From Bacillota bacterium (lineage in GTDB: Bacteria; Bacillota; Clostridia; Christensenellales; Pumilibacteraceae), in assembly GCA_009787385.1 (NCBI GenBank), contig WRGC01000011.1, positions 1 through 51,979 of the forward strand: 51,979 nt of DNA, in the 5' to 3' direction. A program made the translations under genes and the position numbers. The first letter of the stretch is position 1. Each line of letters starts with the position of its first letter. The notes below the pieces were generated by a model. The model was not told the DNA's origin. It searched no databases and was given only the letters and a program-made list of their open reading frames with translations. Below, one piece after another: positions 1-8,487 of this stretch.

Positions 1-60
1 GTATAGAGTATAGAGTATAGAGTATAGAGTATAGAGTATAGAGTATAGAGTATAGAGTAT
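1..60. repeat. 7-bp tandem repeat (GTATAGA)n
   Basis: About 8.5 uninterrupted copies of the heptamer GTATAGA start at the window edge, so the array may be longer. It ends about 120 bp before the M64 protease start. No gene is seen in it. Perfect short-unit arrays can change copy number by slippage; whether this one affects the protease promoter is inference. Confidence 0.95.
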
Positions 61-143
61 TTATATAACTTAAAAACTATATTTTACTAATTTTTTATCA
101 GTATTGTGTTGTTATTAATAAAATAACAAACACTAATAATAAG

Positions 144-160
144 TTGGATATTTAATCAAA
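144..160 (+). promoter_or_regulatory. imperfect inverted repeat before M64 gene
   Basis: TTGGAT-N5-ATCAAA ends 20 nt before the ATG at 181. Similar TTGAT/ATCAA inverted repeats end 21 nt before the starts of alr and the M60 protease, and none of these three genes has a Shine-Dalgarno. This copy has one mismatch, so it is the weakest of the three. Confidence 0.25.
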
Positions 161-180
161 TTAAAATCTCAATATTTTAT

Positions 181-2292
181 ATGAAAACAAAAAAAAATTT
201 TATATCAACAGTAATATTATTGATTATAATAGCATGTACAATATCTATGATTTTTTCAAATGTAAACACAGTTGATTTGATAGGCAAAAAAAATGATTAT
301 TGTATTAATAATACTAACAAACTTGTTGATACTAATTGCAATACTAAAATACATAGTGACAATTTTACTAAACAAGATATCAATAAAATTCACTCTATAG
401 GATTAGATGGATATATAGAATTAGAAATAAATTCTCCATCTAACAAAAACTATACTCCACTAGAAAGTTTGCCTTTTCAAAAAACTGCCGTTTTGAATAG
501 TGGGTTACCAGATGAACAAAGTATAGTTATTGTTTTGATGGGTGATGGATATACATCTAATCAACAAGATTTGTTTATTGAGAGAGCTACAAGTTTTGGA
601 AATTTTCTTACTAACTTTTATCCATATAATTTGTTTAGTAAATACTTTACAGTATATGCTATACAAGTAGTTAGCAATCAATCTGGAGTTAGCAAAGATT
701 ATGGTAAAGGAGAATCAAATAAAATTGTAGATAATTATTTTGGAAGTTCTTTTTATTATGATAGCGTTACAGATAGATTGCTATTCATATCACCTGAAGG
801 AATGACTAAAGCTAGAAACTTGATGAAACTAGCAACTCCATATGGACGAATGATAGGAGTTTTAGCTAATTCTGATACTTATGGTGGAGCAGGATTGATG
901 CCTACACAAGATGAACCCGTTGGTATAGCAGTGACTTCTGTGTCAGATTTAGATGATGCTTATTACAATTATAGGCGTATGTTAACTCATGAGTTTGGAC
1001 ATTCTTTTGGTAGTTTGGCAGATGAATATTTTAGTGGACAAGTTGATAATGAACATCCAAATATATCATCTGAGTCTAATTCAAATACAATAAAATGGTC
1101 TCATTGGATTGGATATGAATCAGTTGGAGTGTACCCAATTGGACAGAGTGTAAATTTTTATATACCTCATAAAAATTGTCACATGATGAGCCAAGCCAAT
1201 CCTTATTGTATGGTATGTGCATCCGAACTTTTGAGACGCCTATCACTCATATCAAATGAGATTTATCAAGGTAAAGATACTAATCCTGGAGCTATTCAAC
1301 CTAGCATGCAAGAAGTTGTAATTCCTACTACAGCTAATAGGATTTTGCCACATAGCTTTGCTGGCAATAAAAATATAAAAAAAATTACAATTTCTAGCAA
1401 TATCAATTCTATTGGAGACTATGCTTTTTTGAATGCTGAATCGCTTAGAGATATAGTTTTTACAAAAATAATGAATGATGAAATATCAATCAACTCTACT
1501 GTTTTTTCTGGAATAGATAAGAGTAAAATAACATTACACTTACCCAAAGGAGGGGCGAGTGATAGTCAATGGAATAATGCAGGTTGGAATGGAGTTAATT
1601 TTGTTAGAATAGACGATGAAATTGAGCAATCAATAAAAATAACAATTATTGATGTAAAGGCAATATCTCGTGAGTACAATGGGACAAATTTAGTTGAGTT
1701 AACGGGGGGAAGATTGGTTGGAATAAAAGACAACGACAATGTTAACTTTATACTTGGAAATGGCACAATGAAAAATAGTGATGTAGGACAAAACAAAGAA
1801 GTAACAACCAATATACAGTTGACAGGCATAAATGCGTCTAATTATATACTAATACAACCAAATGATATAACAGTAAATATTATTCAAAATATACAACCGC
1901 CACCTATTGTAGAAGAAATTACAGGGTTAAGATTGACAGAAGTAGGTGATAATTTACAACTTAATTGGAATAATTCACAACAAGCTACAGAGTATAGAGT
2001 TTATAAATCCTTAAATGATGAAGCTTATTATTTGGAAGCTGAATTGTCTAAAACCTTGTATGTTGATAATGGTGCTATTAATTATAAAAATGTTAAATAT
2101 TTCGTACGAGCAGTCAATAATGGCATAGAAAGTAAAGATGGAAGCATAGTAGAACACAGTTCTACTGATAGCGATACAACTAATCCATATAGCAACAATG
2201 AAATGTTGTTGCCTATAATTATAATTGTGTCTACCATCCTATTTATAGTAATATGTAGTATAATAGCAATAATAATTATGAAAAAACATTAG
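181..2292 (+). CDS. M64-family metallopeptidase (IgA peptidase M64-like), membrane-tethered
   Basis: Predicted secreted zinc protease of 703 residues. An N-terminal hydrophobic signal (about 8-26) is followed by the M64 zinc motif HEFGHSFGSLADEY at 270-283 (H270, E271, H274, with the conserved D281-E282). After it come one BspA-type leucine-rich segment (about 385-455), a YDG-type beta domain (about 490-565, starting KAISREYNG), one fibronectin type III domain (about 575-660) and a C-terminal membrane helix with a short KKH tail, so it is held at the membrane rather than by LPXTG. M64 includes bacterial IgA proteases; the true substrate here is unknown. The FN3 domain closely resembles the two in the M60 protease at 26 kb. 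The start is the first ATG before the signal peptide; there is no clear Shine-Dalgarno. Confidence 0.88.
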   Translation: MKTKKNFISTVILLIIIACTISMIFSNVNTVDLIGKKNDYCINNTNKLVDTNCNTKIHSDNFTKQDINKIHSIGLDGYIELEINSPSNKNYTPLESLPFQKTAVLNSGLPDEQSIVIVLMGDGYTSNQQDLFIERATSFGNFLTNFYPYNLFSKYFTVYAIQVVSNQSGVSKDYGKGESNKIVDNYFGSSFYYDSVTDRLLFISPEGMTKARNLMKLATPYGRMIGVLANSDTYGGAGLMPTQDEPVGIAVTSVSDLDDAYYNYRRMLTHEFGHSFGSLADEYFSGQVDNEHPNISSESNSNTIKWSHWIGYESVGVYPIGQSVNFYIPHKNCHMMSQANPYCMVCASELLRRLSLISNEIYQGKDTNPGAIQPSMQEVVIPTTANRILPHSFAGNKNIKKITISSNINSIGDYAFLNAESLRDIVFTKIMNDEISINSTVFSGIDKSKITLHLPKGGASDSQWNNAGWNGVNFVRIDDEIEQSIKITIIDVKAISREYNGTNLVELTGGRLVGIKDNDNVNFILGNGTMKNSDVGQNKEVTTNIQLTGINASNYILIQPNDITVNIIQNIQPPPIVEEITGLRLTEVGDNLQLNWNNSQQATEYRVYKSLNDEAYYLEAELSKTLYVDNGAINYKNVKYFVRAVNNGIESKDGSIVEHSSTDSDTTNPYSNNEMLLPIIIIVSTILFIVICSIIAIIIMKKH

Positions 2293-2443
2293 ATAAAATT
2301 TAATATGAGCAACTTTGATATTTATTGATATAATTATTGTATATGTTGAAAATAAATAGCAATTTTTTAGTATACTTTTATAATAGAATTTTTGTTGAAA
2401 ATTATTGTTTTTTAATTATTCAAACATATTTAATAATAGAATT

Positions 2444-2474
2444 AAAATACTTGATAACACATATCAAGTATTTT
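2444..2474 (+). promoter_or_regulatory. perfect 12-bp inverted repeat upstream of alr
   Basis: Arms 2444-2455 (AAAATACTTGAT) and 2463-2474 (ATCAAGTATTTT) are perfect complements around a 7-nt loop and end 15 nt before the alr ATG. A -10-like TATATT (2478-2483) lies between repeat and start. It could be a repressor site or, because it ends in TTTT, the terminator of the M64 transcript. Confidence 0.55.
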
Positions 2475-2489
2475 GCATATATTGATTAC

Positions 2490-3536
2490 ATGGTTAGGAC
2501 TATATATTTGGACAATATTAAATCCAATGCTAAAGCAATAAAGCAAAAATCTAAAACAAAATTGTGTGCAGTAGTAAAATGCAATGCTTATGGACATGGA
2601 ATTAAGCAAGTTGCTAAATCTATTAAAAATATAGTAGATTGTTTTGCAATATCTAATCTAGATGAGGCAAAAGAGTTGAAAAAAATAGATATACATAATC
2701 CAATTATAAATATAGGGACATTTGTACCACAGCAATTGGATAATATTATTAAGTTGAAAATTATTCAAACTATACATAATTTAGATGATTTAAAATACAT
2801 ATACAATTATACAAATACTAACCAATCAAATATAAATATAGATATTAATATAAATAGCGGTTTTAATAGGTTGGGATTAAATCTAGAAGAATGTAAAGTT
2901 GCTATCAAACTTTTATTTAATAATCAATATATAAAATTGCATGGTATTTACACTCACTTTTGTGATTATTCGGACAAAAAGTTTTGTAAAATGCAATATG
3001 ATTATTTTAGAAAATGTGCTATTGTATTTGATGTACTTCAACCTATATTGCACTGTATAAGTTCTAATGGACTTAATGAGTATCAACACTACAATTTGGA
3101 TATGGTTAGATGTGGAATTGCTTTGTATGGCTTTAATGACGGATTGATGCAAGCAATGCAAATTAGCAGTAAAATTATACAAATAAATTTCGTAACTAAA
3201 GGGCAAAGAGTAGGTTACAACAACCATACAGTAAACAATGACTGTGTAATAGCAACTGTGCAAGGAGGTTATGGGCAGGGACTGTTGAGAGGGTTCTACA
3301 AGCATGTCATAGTCAACAATAATATTTGTCCAATAATTGGTGATGTATGTATGGATTTTTTTATGATAGATGTAACTGCTATTGTCAATCCCAAAATACT
3401 TATAGGAAATAAAGTGATAATAAGCAATCAAAATCTTTCGTTAGAAAAAATAGCAAAAAATGCAGGTACAATACCATACCAGTTATTGACAGCTACAAAT
3501 ATCAAAGGAATAAAAACTATTTATATACAACAATAA
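2490..3536 (+). CDS. alr: alanine racemase
   Basis: PLP-dependent racemase converting L-alanine to D-alanine for peptidoglycan, cytoplasmic. K30 in the motif VVKCNAYGHG is the Schiff-base lysine. Y243 in VGYNNH matches the catalytic tyrosine, and GDVCMDFFMIDVT is the typical C-terminal motif. The frame is open from 2337, but the residues before 2490 are low-complexity and AT-rich and cover a perfect inverted repeat, so the ATG at 2490 is preferred. That gives 348 residues, slightly short for the family (about 360-390). No Shine-Dalgarno is seen. A TATATT box 6 nt before the ATG suggests a leaderless or nearly leaderless mRNA. rsmD follows in the same direction after 47 bp. Confidence 0.9.
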   Translation: MVRTIYLDNIKSNAKAIKQKSKTKLCAVVKCNAYGHGIKQVAKSIKNIVDCFAISNLDEAKELKKIDIHNPIINIGTFVPQQLDNIIKLKIIQTIHNLDDLKYIYNYTNTNQSNINIDININSGFNRLGLNLEECKVAIKLLFNNQYIKLHGIYTHFCDYSDKKFCKMQYDYFRKCAIVFDVLQPILHCISSNGLNEYQHYNLDMVRCGIALYGFNDGLMQAMQISSKIIQINFVTKGQRVGYNNHTVNNDCVIATVQGGYGQGLLRGFYKHVIVNNNICPIIGDVCMDFFMIDVTAIVNPKILIGNKVIISNQNLSLEKIAKNAGTIPYQLLTATNIKGIKTIYIQQ

Positions 3537-3548
3537 TTATATCAAAGC

Positions 3549-3577
3549 TTGACAATTATATTTATCAACTCTATACT
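3549..3577 (+). promoter_or_regulatory. sigma70-type promoter at the rsmD start
   Basis: TTGACA (3549-3554), 17-bp spacer, TATACT (3572-3577). The expected transcription start is about 7 nt after the -10, which falls on or next to the rsmD GTG at 3584. There is no room for a Shine-Dalgarno, so this predicts a leaderless message. Confidence 0.7.
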
Positions 3578-3583
3578 TATAAT

Positions 3584-4138
3584 GTGAGAATCATCGCTGG
3601 AAAATACAAAGGTACAAAGTTGGAAAGACCAAAGGATGTTACCATTAGACCTACTACTGATAGAATAAAAGAAACTATTTTTAATATTTTACAAAGTAGG
3701 CGAGCTATAAGTGGAGCTAAGGTATTGGACTTGTTTTGTGGTAGTGGGGCATTGGGTTGTGAGGCGGCAAGTAGAGGCGCTAAAAAAATTTATTTTGTAG
3801 ACAACTCAAAAAAAAGTATTGAATTGTTGAAGCAAAATTTGTCAAAACTCAAACTTGACTGCCAATATTATTGTACAAATTTTGATACGGCTTTAAAAAG
3901 TTTTTACAACAATAATATACAATTTGACTTAATACTACTAGATCCGCCATACAATAAAGAACTAGAATACAAGGCTGTTGATATAATAATAAATTATCAA
4001 TTACTAAACAAAAATGGCTATATAGTAATAGAAACAGACAAAGAAAATAAATTGCAAGATTTTGTATCACAATTATTACTACAACACAAACTTTATAAAT
4101 GTGGCAATACAATGCTACATCTTATATCTCAAATATGA
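3584..4138 (+). CDS. rsmD: 16S rRNA (guanine(966)-N2)-methyltransferase
   Basis: SAM-dependent methylation of G966 of 16S rRNA (E. coli numbering). Residues 1-30 show the family start MRIIAGKYKG and RPTTDRIKETIFNIL. Motif I is DLFCGSGALG and the catalytic motif is DPPY at 120-123. The length of 184 residues is normal. The start is GTG at 3584; an ATG two bases earlier is out of frame and runs straight into TGA. A near-consensus promoter sits immediately before it. The stop overlaps the coaD start as ATGA, so coaD is probably translationally coupled. The rsmD-coaD order is common in Bacillota. Confidence 0.92.
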   Translation: MRIIAGKYKGTKLERPKDVTIRPTTDRIKETIFNILQSRRAISGAKVLDLFCGSGALGCEAASRGAKKIYFVDNSKKSIELLKQNLSKLKLDCQYYCTNFDTALKSFYNNNIQFDLILLDPPYNKELEYKAVDIIINYQLLNKNGYIVIETDKENKLQDFVSQLLLQHKLYKCGNTMLHLISQI

Positions 4139-4644
4139 AACACAAAAGCAATTTGAAATTAGGAATATTTCCAGGTACATTTGATCCATTTAGTTTTGGA
4201 CATCTAGATATTGCCACTAGAGCTAGCAAACTTGTAGATGAATTGTATATTGCTATAGGAATAAATGAGCAAAAACAACCATTGTATTCTGTAGAGCAAA
4301 GAATAAATATGATAAACTTATCTACTCAAAATTTATCTAATATTAAGGTAGTTTTTTTTGATGGACTTTTAACAGAATATTGTAAATTAAATAATATAAA
4401 TACTATTTTTAGAGGCTTAAGAAGTATTCAAGAATTTGAAGTAGAAAAATCTCTACAAGTAGTATATAAATCATTAACCAAAAATACAATAGAGTGTGTA
4501 TATCTTATGTGCGATCCCAAATTTGTTCATATAAGTAGCACAACAATCAAACAATTGCAATTTCACAACTGCCAGTTGCATGACTATGTGCCTAAGCCTG
4601 TACTTTCTATAATCAACCAAATAGGCAACAATAACATGCAATAA
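4135..4644 (+). CDS. coaD: pantetheine-phosphate adenylyltransferase
   Basis: Transfers adenylate from ATP to 4'-phosphopantetheine in coenzyme A synthesis. The nucleotidyltransferase motif GIFPGTFDPFSFGHLD (family TxGH) is near the N-terminus, followed by FRGLRS and the C-terminal HISSTTIKQL (family ISSTxIR). The start at 4135 overlaps the rsmD stop (ATGA). The frame is open 12 codons further upstream inside rsmD, but 169 residues from 4135 fit the family (about 160). No separate Shine-Dalgarno is seen, in line with coupling to rsmD. A coiled-coil gene follows after 20 bp. Confidence 0.92.
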   Translation: MKHKSNLKLGIFPGTFDPFSFGHLDIATRASKLVDELYIAIGINEQKQPLYSVEQRINMINLSTQNLSNIKVVFFDGLLTEYCKLNNINTIFRGLRSIQEFEVEKSLQVVYKSLTKNTIECVYLMCDPKFVHISSTTIKQLQFHNCQLHDYVPKPVLSIINQIGNNNMQ

Positions 4645-4664
4645 AAAAACTAACAACAATAAAT

Positions 4665-5135
4665 ATGGAACAGTCTGCAGACAACAAAAATCAAAATATT
4701 GTCTTCAAAATACTAGGACAACTAGAATATGAATTGCAAGACAAACGAGGGCTATTTGGTAAAAAAGTAGACATAGATAGATGTTGGCAATTAGTGCTAC
4801 AGCTCAAACAAAATCTACCATTGTCTTTACAAGAAGCACAAAACATTGTACAAGACAAAGAAAATTTGCTAAAAAATGCTGACAATATAGCTCAAAATAT
4901 GATTAATGAAGCTGAGAGTAGAATATCTAGCATGCTAGATAGAGCTAGTCTACAACGCAGAGCTGAAATAGAAAGCCAAAAAATTATAAGCGATACAAAC
5001 AAAAAGTGCGACCAAATAATACTATCTACAAAGCAGCATATTGATATGATATTTAATCATACCGAACAATACTTGCAAGGCTTGATGGGGAATATACAAG
5101 CTAGTAGAATAGAGCTTAATGACAATATGAAATAA
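4665..5135 (+). CDS. coiled-coil protein downstream of coaD, ATPase subunit-like
   Basis: Function unknown; 156 residues, soluble and mostly helical. Residues 1-50 hold a short conserved-looking segment (LGQLEYELQDKRGLFGKK). The rest is a long coiled coil rich in Q, N, K and E, of the kind often annotated as a V/F-type ATPase subunit-like protein next to coaD in Clostridia. It has no membrane segment, so it is not a real F0 b subunit. The neighbourhood suggests a conserved housekeeping cluster. The ATG start has no Shine-Dalgarno. Confidence 0.75.
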   Translation: MEQSADNKNQNIVFKILGQLEYELQDKRGLFGKKVDIDRCWQLVLQLKQNLPLSLQEAQNIVQDKENLLKNADNIAQNMINEAESRISSMLDRASLQRRAEIESQKIISDTNKKCDQIILSTKQHIDMIFNHTEQYLQGLMGNIQASRIELNDNMK

Positions 5136-5136
5136 A

Positions 5137-5262
5137 GTGTTAGTTGGAGTTGTAGTAAATGGTGAAAAAGACGGTTACGCTAATAATGCAAATTTTGTAA
5201 ATGGAGGTTCTGGAATTGATGGTAAAAGTGGGACTAATGGAAACAACGGAAAAGTTGTATAA
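5137..5262 (+). pseudogene. possible 3' remnant of a Gly/Asn-rich surface protein gene
   Basis: A 41-codon open stretch begins right after the previous stop. Its second half reads NFVNGGSGIDGKSGTNGNNG, which looks like the tail of a glycine/asparagine-rich extracellular protein. It has no start signal and is followed by a terminator. It is read as a leftover of a deleted gene; it could also be chance. Confidence 0.3.
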
Positions 5263-5285
5263 ATAAACTTGTAACAATAACTAGA

Positions 5286-5321
5286 AATGTCTATCTTACT
5301 TTGTCATGTAAGGTAGACATT
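5286..5321 (+). terminator. rho-independent terminator
   Basis: A 14-bp stem (5286-5299 with 5308-5321, one wobble pair) with an 8-nt loop, followed by TGTTTT. It closes the alr-rsmD-coaD group. Confidence 0.75.
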
Positions 5322-5602
5322 TGTTTTGCCAAAATTGATTTTGAATATACTTTTAATTTGTAAAAAAATACCAAAAAATTTATCTATATACAAAATTTTA
5401 TTTCCATATTTTTCTGTATACACAACTATATTTATTCATTTGAAAAATATTTTTAAATTATTTAATACAAATTTTGAAATATTTGAATTTTTTAAATATT
5501 TAACATTTATATTCTCTAAAAATTTTTATTTTAGTTGTTGTATTTTTACAACATTTGTATTATTATCTAATAAGTATAATTGTATTACCATAGGAGAATT
5601 AT
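5322..5602. other. AT-rich intergenic region before the GLUG lipoprotein
   Basis: Very AT-rich. One frame stays open for 118 codons and overlaps the next gene, but its product is a low-complexity F/I/N/K string with no start signal, so it is not called. A TATAAT (5575-5580) and the AGGAG at 5592-5596 probably serve the lipoprotein gene. Confidence 0.5.
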
Positions 5603-8278
5603 ATGTCTACAAAAGTCAAAAAGTCTATATTCCTAATATTTATTGCATTTGCACTATCATGCATAGTTATTGCTTGCACTAATGCCAACAATATTATTGA
5701 AGATGATGAATCATCTAAAAGACTTCAAAAAGAACTTATTATTGATGGTATTGTAGATAGTATAAATCTACAAGATGAGTTTTTGCAAGTAGAAGCTCAT
5801 GGCGGTAGTACAAAAAATGATATAGTATGGAATCTAGTACAAGCATCTCCCGTAGCTTCAATTGATTCTAATGGAAAAATAAAACTTTTGAATATAGGTA
5901 AATTCAAAATACAAGCAGTAAGACCGGGTGACTATCTCTACAATGATGTCACAGCAGTAAGCCAAACAATACAAATTTTGGACGAATCAACAGATACAGG
6001 TGGAAATGGTGATGGTGAAAATACAATTGATACTGAAAAAAAGGAACAAGATGAGTTGGTATTTAATGATTTTGATTTGGAATACATATACGGAGATCCT
6101 GGATTTGTAATAAAAGCAACTGGGGGTAGTGTAAAGGGCAATGTAGAATTGAGTATAGTTGGTAGTGATAGTGTTGCAATAATAGAAAATAATAGAGTAA
6201 AATTTGTTGGAGTAGGAACATTTCAAATAGAAGCATTTTTGAAAGGCAATGATGAGTATGAAGATATAACAGCATTGAGTAATGAAATTGTAGTATTGCC
6301 TTATACAGTTGCAGTTGTAGATATAGAAACTGAAGATAAGATATATGACGGAAATACTACTGTAGAAGTATCTGGTGGAAAACTAGACAAAAACATAAAA
6401 GACCTAGACTTTGAAATAATAAGTGCTGACACTGTTACGGTAGATATGGGGACAGACATAGAAGTAAATATAGTTGTAAAACTAATTGGCAACGAGGTTG
6501 GATTGTACAAATTAGAAAGTGATATAATCAAATCTAGCATAGATATTGAAGCATATCAATTGGACAAGCCTATAATTAGTCATCAAAAAGATAGTAGAGT
6601 GGTAGAGTGGGAACTCATAGAATTTGCCAATGGCTATGACATAATGGTCAATGATGAACATTTTGAAACATTGGATAATCAAACATTGTCATGGCGATTA
6701 CCAAATGAATTTGATACTAAACTTACACACAAAATAAGCATTGCATCTATTCATGAAAGCAACAACTATATAGATAGTGATTATGTAACCACTTCAATTA
6801 CTCTAGTACAATTGGCAAATCCTACTATTGAGTTTGATAAGACAACTAGAATTGTCAGTATAGATGCTCCAGAATACAGTATTGTAGAGTGGAGTATATA
6901 CAACAAAAATTTTAGTACTAATAATCTTGATGCATTGCATGATACCACTACAGTTTATGCTAGACTGTTGCCATTATCTATTGATAGTGTATATTTAGAG
7001 TCGGGCACAAGTAGTCAACTTATTGTATTCTTGCAAGAAGTAATAGATTTAAACTACACTCAAACAGGCAATACATTTGCTATACAATGGAATGAGATAG
7101 ATGGAGCAGAATACTATCAAATTTATATAAATGGCATAATACAAAATGATGAGCCACAAAATAACTACACAAATATAACCAACAAAGATAGCTTTAGCAT
7201 AAGCATTGTAGCTATCGGAGATGAATTCTGTGTTTCATCTCAATCTAAACAATTTTTTGTAGATTGGGAAAATCTAAAGGGTGATGGGACTATAGACAAT
7301 CCATATAAAATCAACTATGCAGATGACTTGTTGCAAATACCTAGCTTTAGTTCTAGCTATTTTGTACTAACAAAATCTATATCCTTACCTGATGAATTTG
7401 AAAGTTTGTTTTATATGGATAGTGATGGATTTATTGGATATTTTGATGGTGGCAACAATACTATTAGCAACATAACTAGTCCTTTGGGTCTTTTTGGAAT
7501 AATAGGAAACAACGGCATTGTAACCAATCTAAAGCTTGAAGTGAATATAAAAAGTGATATTGCCCAATCTGTTGGCGGATTGGCGAGTATATCAAAAGGC
7601 AAAATAAGCAATGTTGATGTTGTTGGAACTATTTCTACTGACAAAGCAAATCAAGTTGGTGGCATTGTAGGAAAACTTATTGATGGCACAATCACTCAAT
7701 CTAGCAACAATGCTTGTATTGTAGGAGATGAAAAAGTGGGTGGAATAGTAGGACAATCTAGTAATAGTACGATAGCATTTTCAACCAATCATGGATATAT
7801 TGTCGGAAACCACATTGTTGGTGGATTGATTGGTAGTGATATTGATAGTATAATAATAGGAAACTACAATAATGGGAATATTAAATACTTAGACAAAGCA
7901 AACTTTGTTGGTGGCATTGTGGGGCAAGTAGAAAACAATACTTGTGTTGTTGGCAATTATAATCTTGGACAAATCATCAAAGAGAAAGAAGTAGAGTACA
8001 AAAATGGTGGCATTGCAGGTGCAAATAATACAAAAGGAACTATCAAGTATAATATGTTTTTTTATCAAAATTATGGAATAAGAGAAGGTATAGAAGAAGA
8101 TGAAAGCTACAATGAATTTTATCACGCATCAACAGAAAATATGATAAAATCTTCCTTATATAAAGTTAATAATGCAATTAAAGATTTTGATAATCCAAAC
8201 TTTGATATACAAAAACCTACAGAAGATTGCTTTAACCTAAAGACTTATAAATTATGGTGGGAAAAATTTAATAATTAA
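5603..8278 (+). CDS. surface lipoprotein with YDG/MBG-like and GLUG repeats
   Basis: Predicted lipoprotein of 891 residues. The lipobox VIAC places the acylated Cys at 25. Residues about 45-230 hold two repeats of a bacterial Ig/MBG-like beta domain (each starting near a GGS segment and ending in an EDIT or NDVTA motif). A YDG-like domain follows (DKIYDGNTTVEVSGG, about 245-320), then beta-rich FN3-like segments (about 320-545). The C-terminal third has GLUG repeats (VGGIVGK, VGGIVGQ, VGGLIGS, VGGIVGQ). Such proteins are adhesin or carbohydrate-associated surface proteins; the ligand is unknown. AGGAG lies 6 nt before the ATG. It is separated by terminator and promoter signals from the genes on both sides, so it is likely monocistronic. 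Confidence 0.8.
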   Translation: MSTKVKKSIFLIFIAFALSCIVIACTNANNIIEDDESSKRLQKELIIDGIVDSINLQDEFLQVEAHGGSTKNDIVWNLVQASPVASIDSNGKIKLLNIGKFKIQAVRPGDYLYNDVTAVSQTIQILDESTDTGGNGDGENTIDTEKKEQDELVFNDFDLEYIYGDPGFVIKATGGSVKGNVELSIVGSDSVAIIENNRVKFVGVGTFQIEAFLKGNDEYEDITALSNEIVVLPYTVAVVDIETEDKIYDGNTTVEVSGGKLDKNIKDLDFEIISADTVTVDMGTDIEVNIVVKLIGNEVGLYKLESDIIKSSIDIEAYQLDKPIISHQKDSRVVEWELIEFANGYDIMVNDEHFETLDNQTLSWRLPNEFDTKLTHKISIASIHESNNYIDSDYVTTSITLVQLANPTIEFDKTTRIVSIDAPEYSIVEWSIYNKNFSTNNLDALHDTTTVYARLLPLSIDSVYLESGTSSQLIVFLQEVIDLNYTQTGNTFAIQWNEIDGAEYYQIYINGIIQNDEPQNNYTNITNKDSFSISIVAIGDEFCVSSQSKQFFVDWENLKGDGTIDNPYKINYADDLLQIPSFSSSYFVLTKSISLPDEFESLFYMDSDGFIGYFDGGNNTISNITSPLGLFGIIGNNGIVTNLKLEVNIKSDIAQSVGGLASISKGKISNVDVVGTISTDKANQVGGIVGKLIDGTITQSSNNACIVGDEKVGGIVGQSSNSTIAFSTNHGYIVGNHIVGGLIGSDIDSIIIGNYNNGNIKYLDKANFVGGIVGQVENNTCVVGNYNLGQIIKEKEVEYKNGGIAGANNTKGTIKYNMFFYQNYGIREGIEEDESYNEFYHASTENMIKSSLYKVNNAIKDFDNPNFDIQKPTEDCFNLKTYKLWWEKFNN

Positions 8279-8398
8279 TAAAAATCTACAACTAATTTGA
8301 TAAATAGATTAAACTACTTTATTAAAACTAAAATTTTTCAACAACTCTAAGATCAACTTTTTATAAAAATTTAAAATATCTAACTTTTTGTCTATATT

Positions 8399-8430
8399 TA
8401 TATATGATTTGTCTTGTTAAATCGTATATA
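8399..8430 (+). promoter_or_regulatory. inverted repeat over the xylA -35 (putative operator)
   Basis: TATATATGATTT (8399-8410) and AAATCGTATATA (8419-8430) form 12-bp arms with one mismatch around an 8-nt centre. The centre and right arm cover the -35 and spacer of the xylA promoter, where a repressor would block RNA polymerase. It does not match a XylR operator that I recognise. Confidence 0.5.
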
Positions 8431-8442
8431 AAGTTGTATAAT
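8414..8442 (+). promoter_or_regulatory. promoter of the xylA operon
   Basis: TTGTTA (8414-8419), 17-bp spacer, TATAAT (8437-8442), followed by a leader of about 38 nt with AGGAG at 8477-8481 before the xylA ATG at 8488. Confidence 0.75.
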
Positions 8443-8487
8443 ATGTTGGTATTGGAGACAGTAAACTGTTTTATTTAGGAGTGCTTT

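Noticed and set aside
1-60. CRISPR-like array
   Set aside because: The unit is 7 bp with no spacers.
2337-2489. N-terminal extension of alanine racemase
   Set aside because: 51 AT-rich codons with no family similarity that cover a perfect inverted repeat and a -10-like box.
5326-5682. 118-codon open frame on + strand
   Set aside because: Low-complexity F/I/N/K translation, no start signal, overlaps the signal peptide of the lipoprotein gene in another frame.
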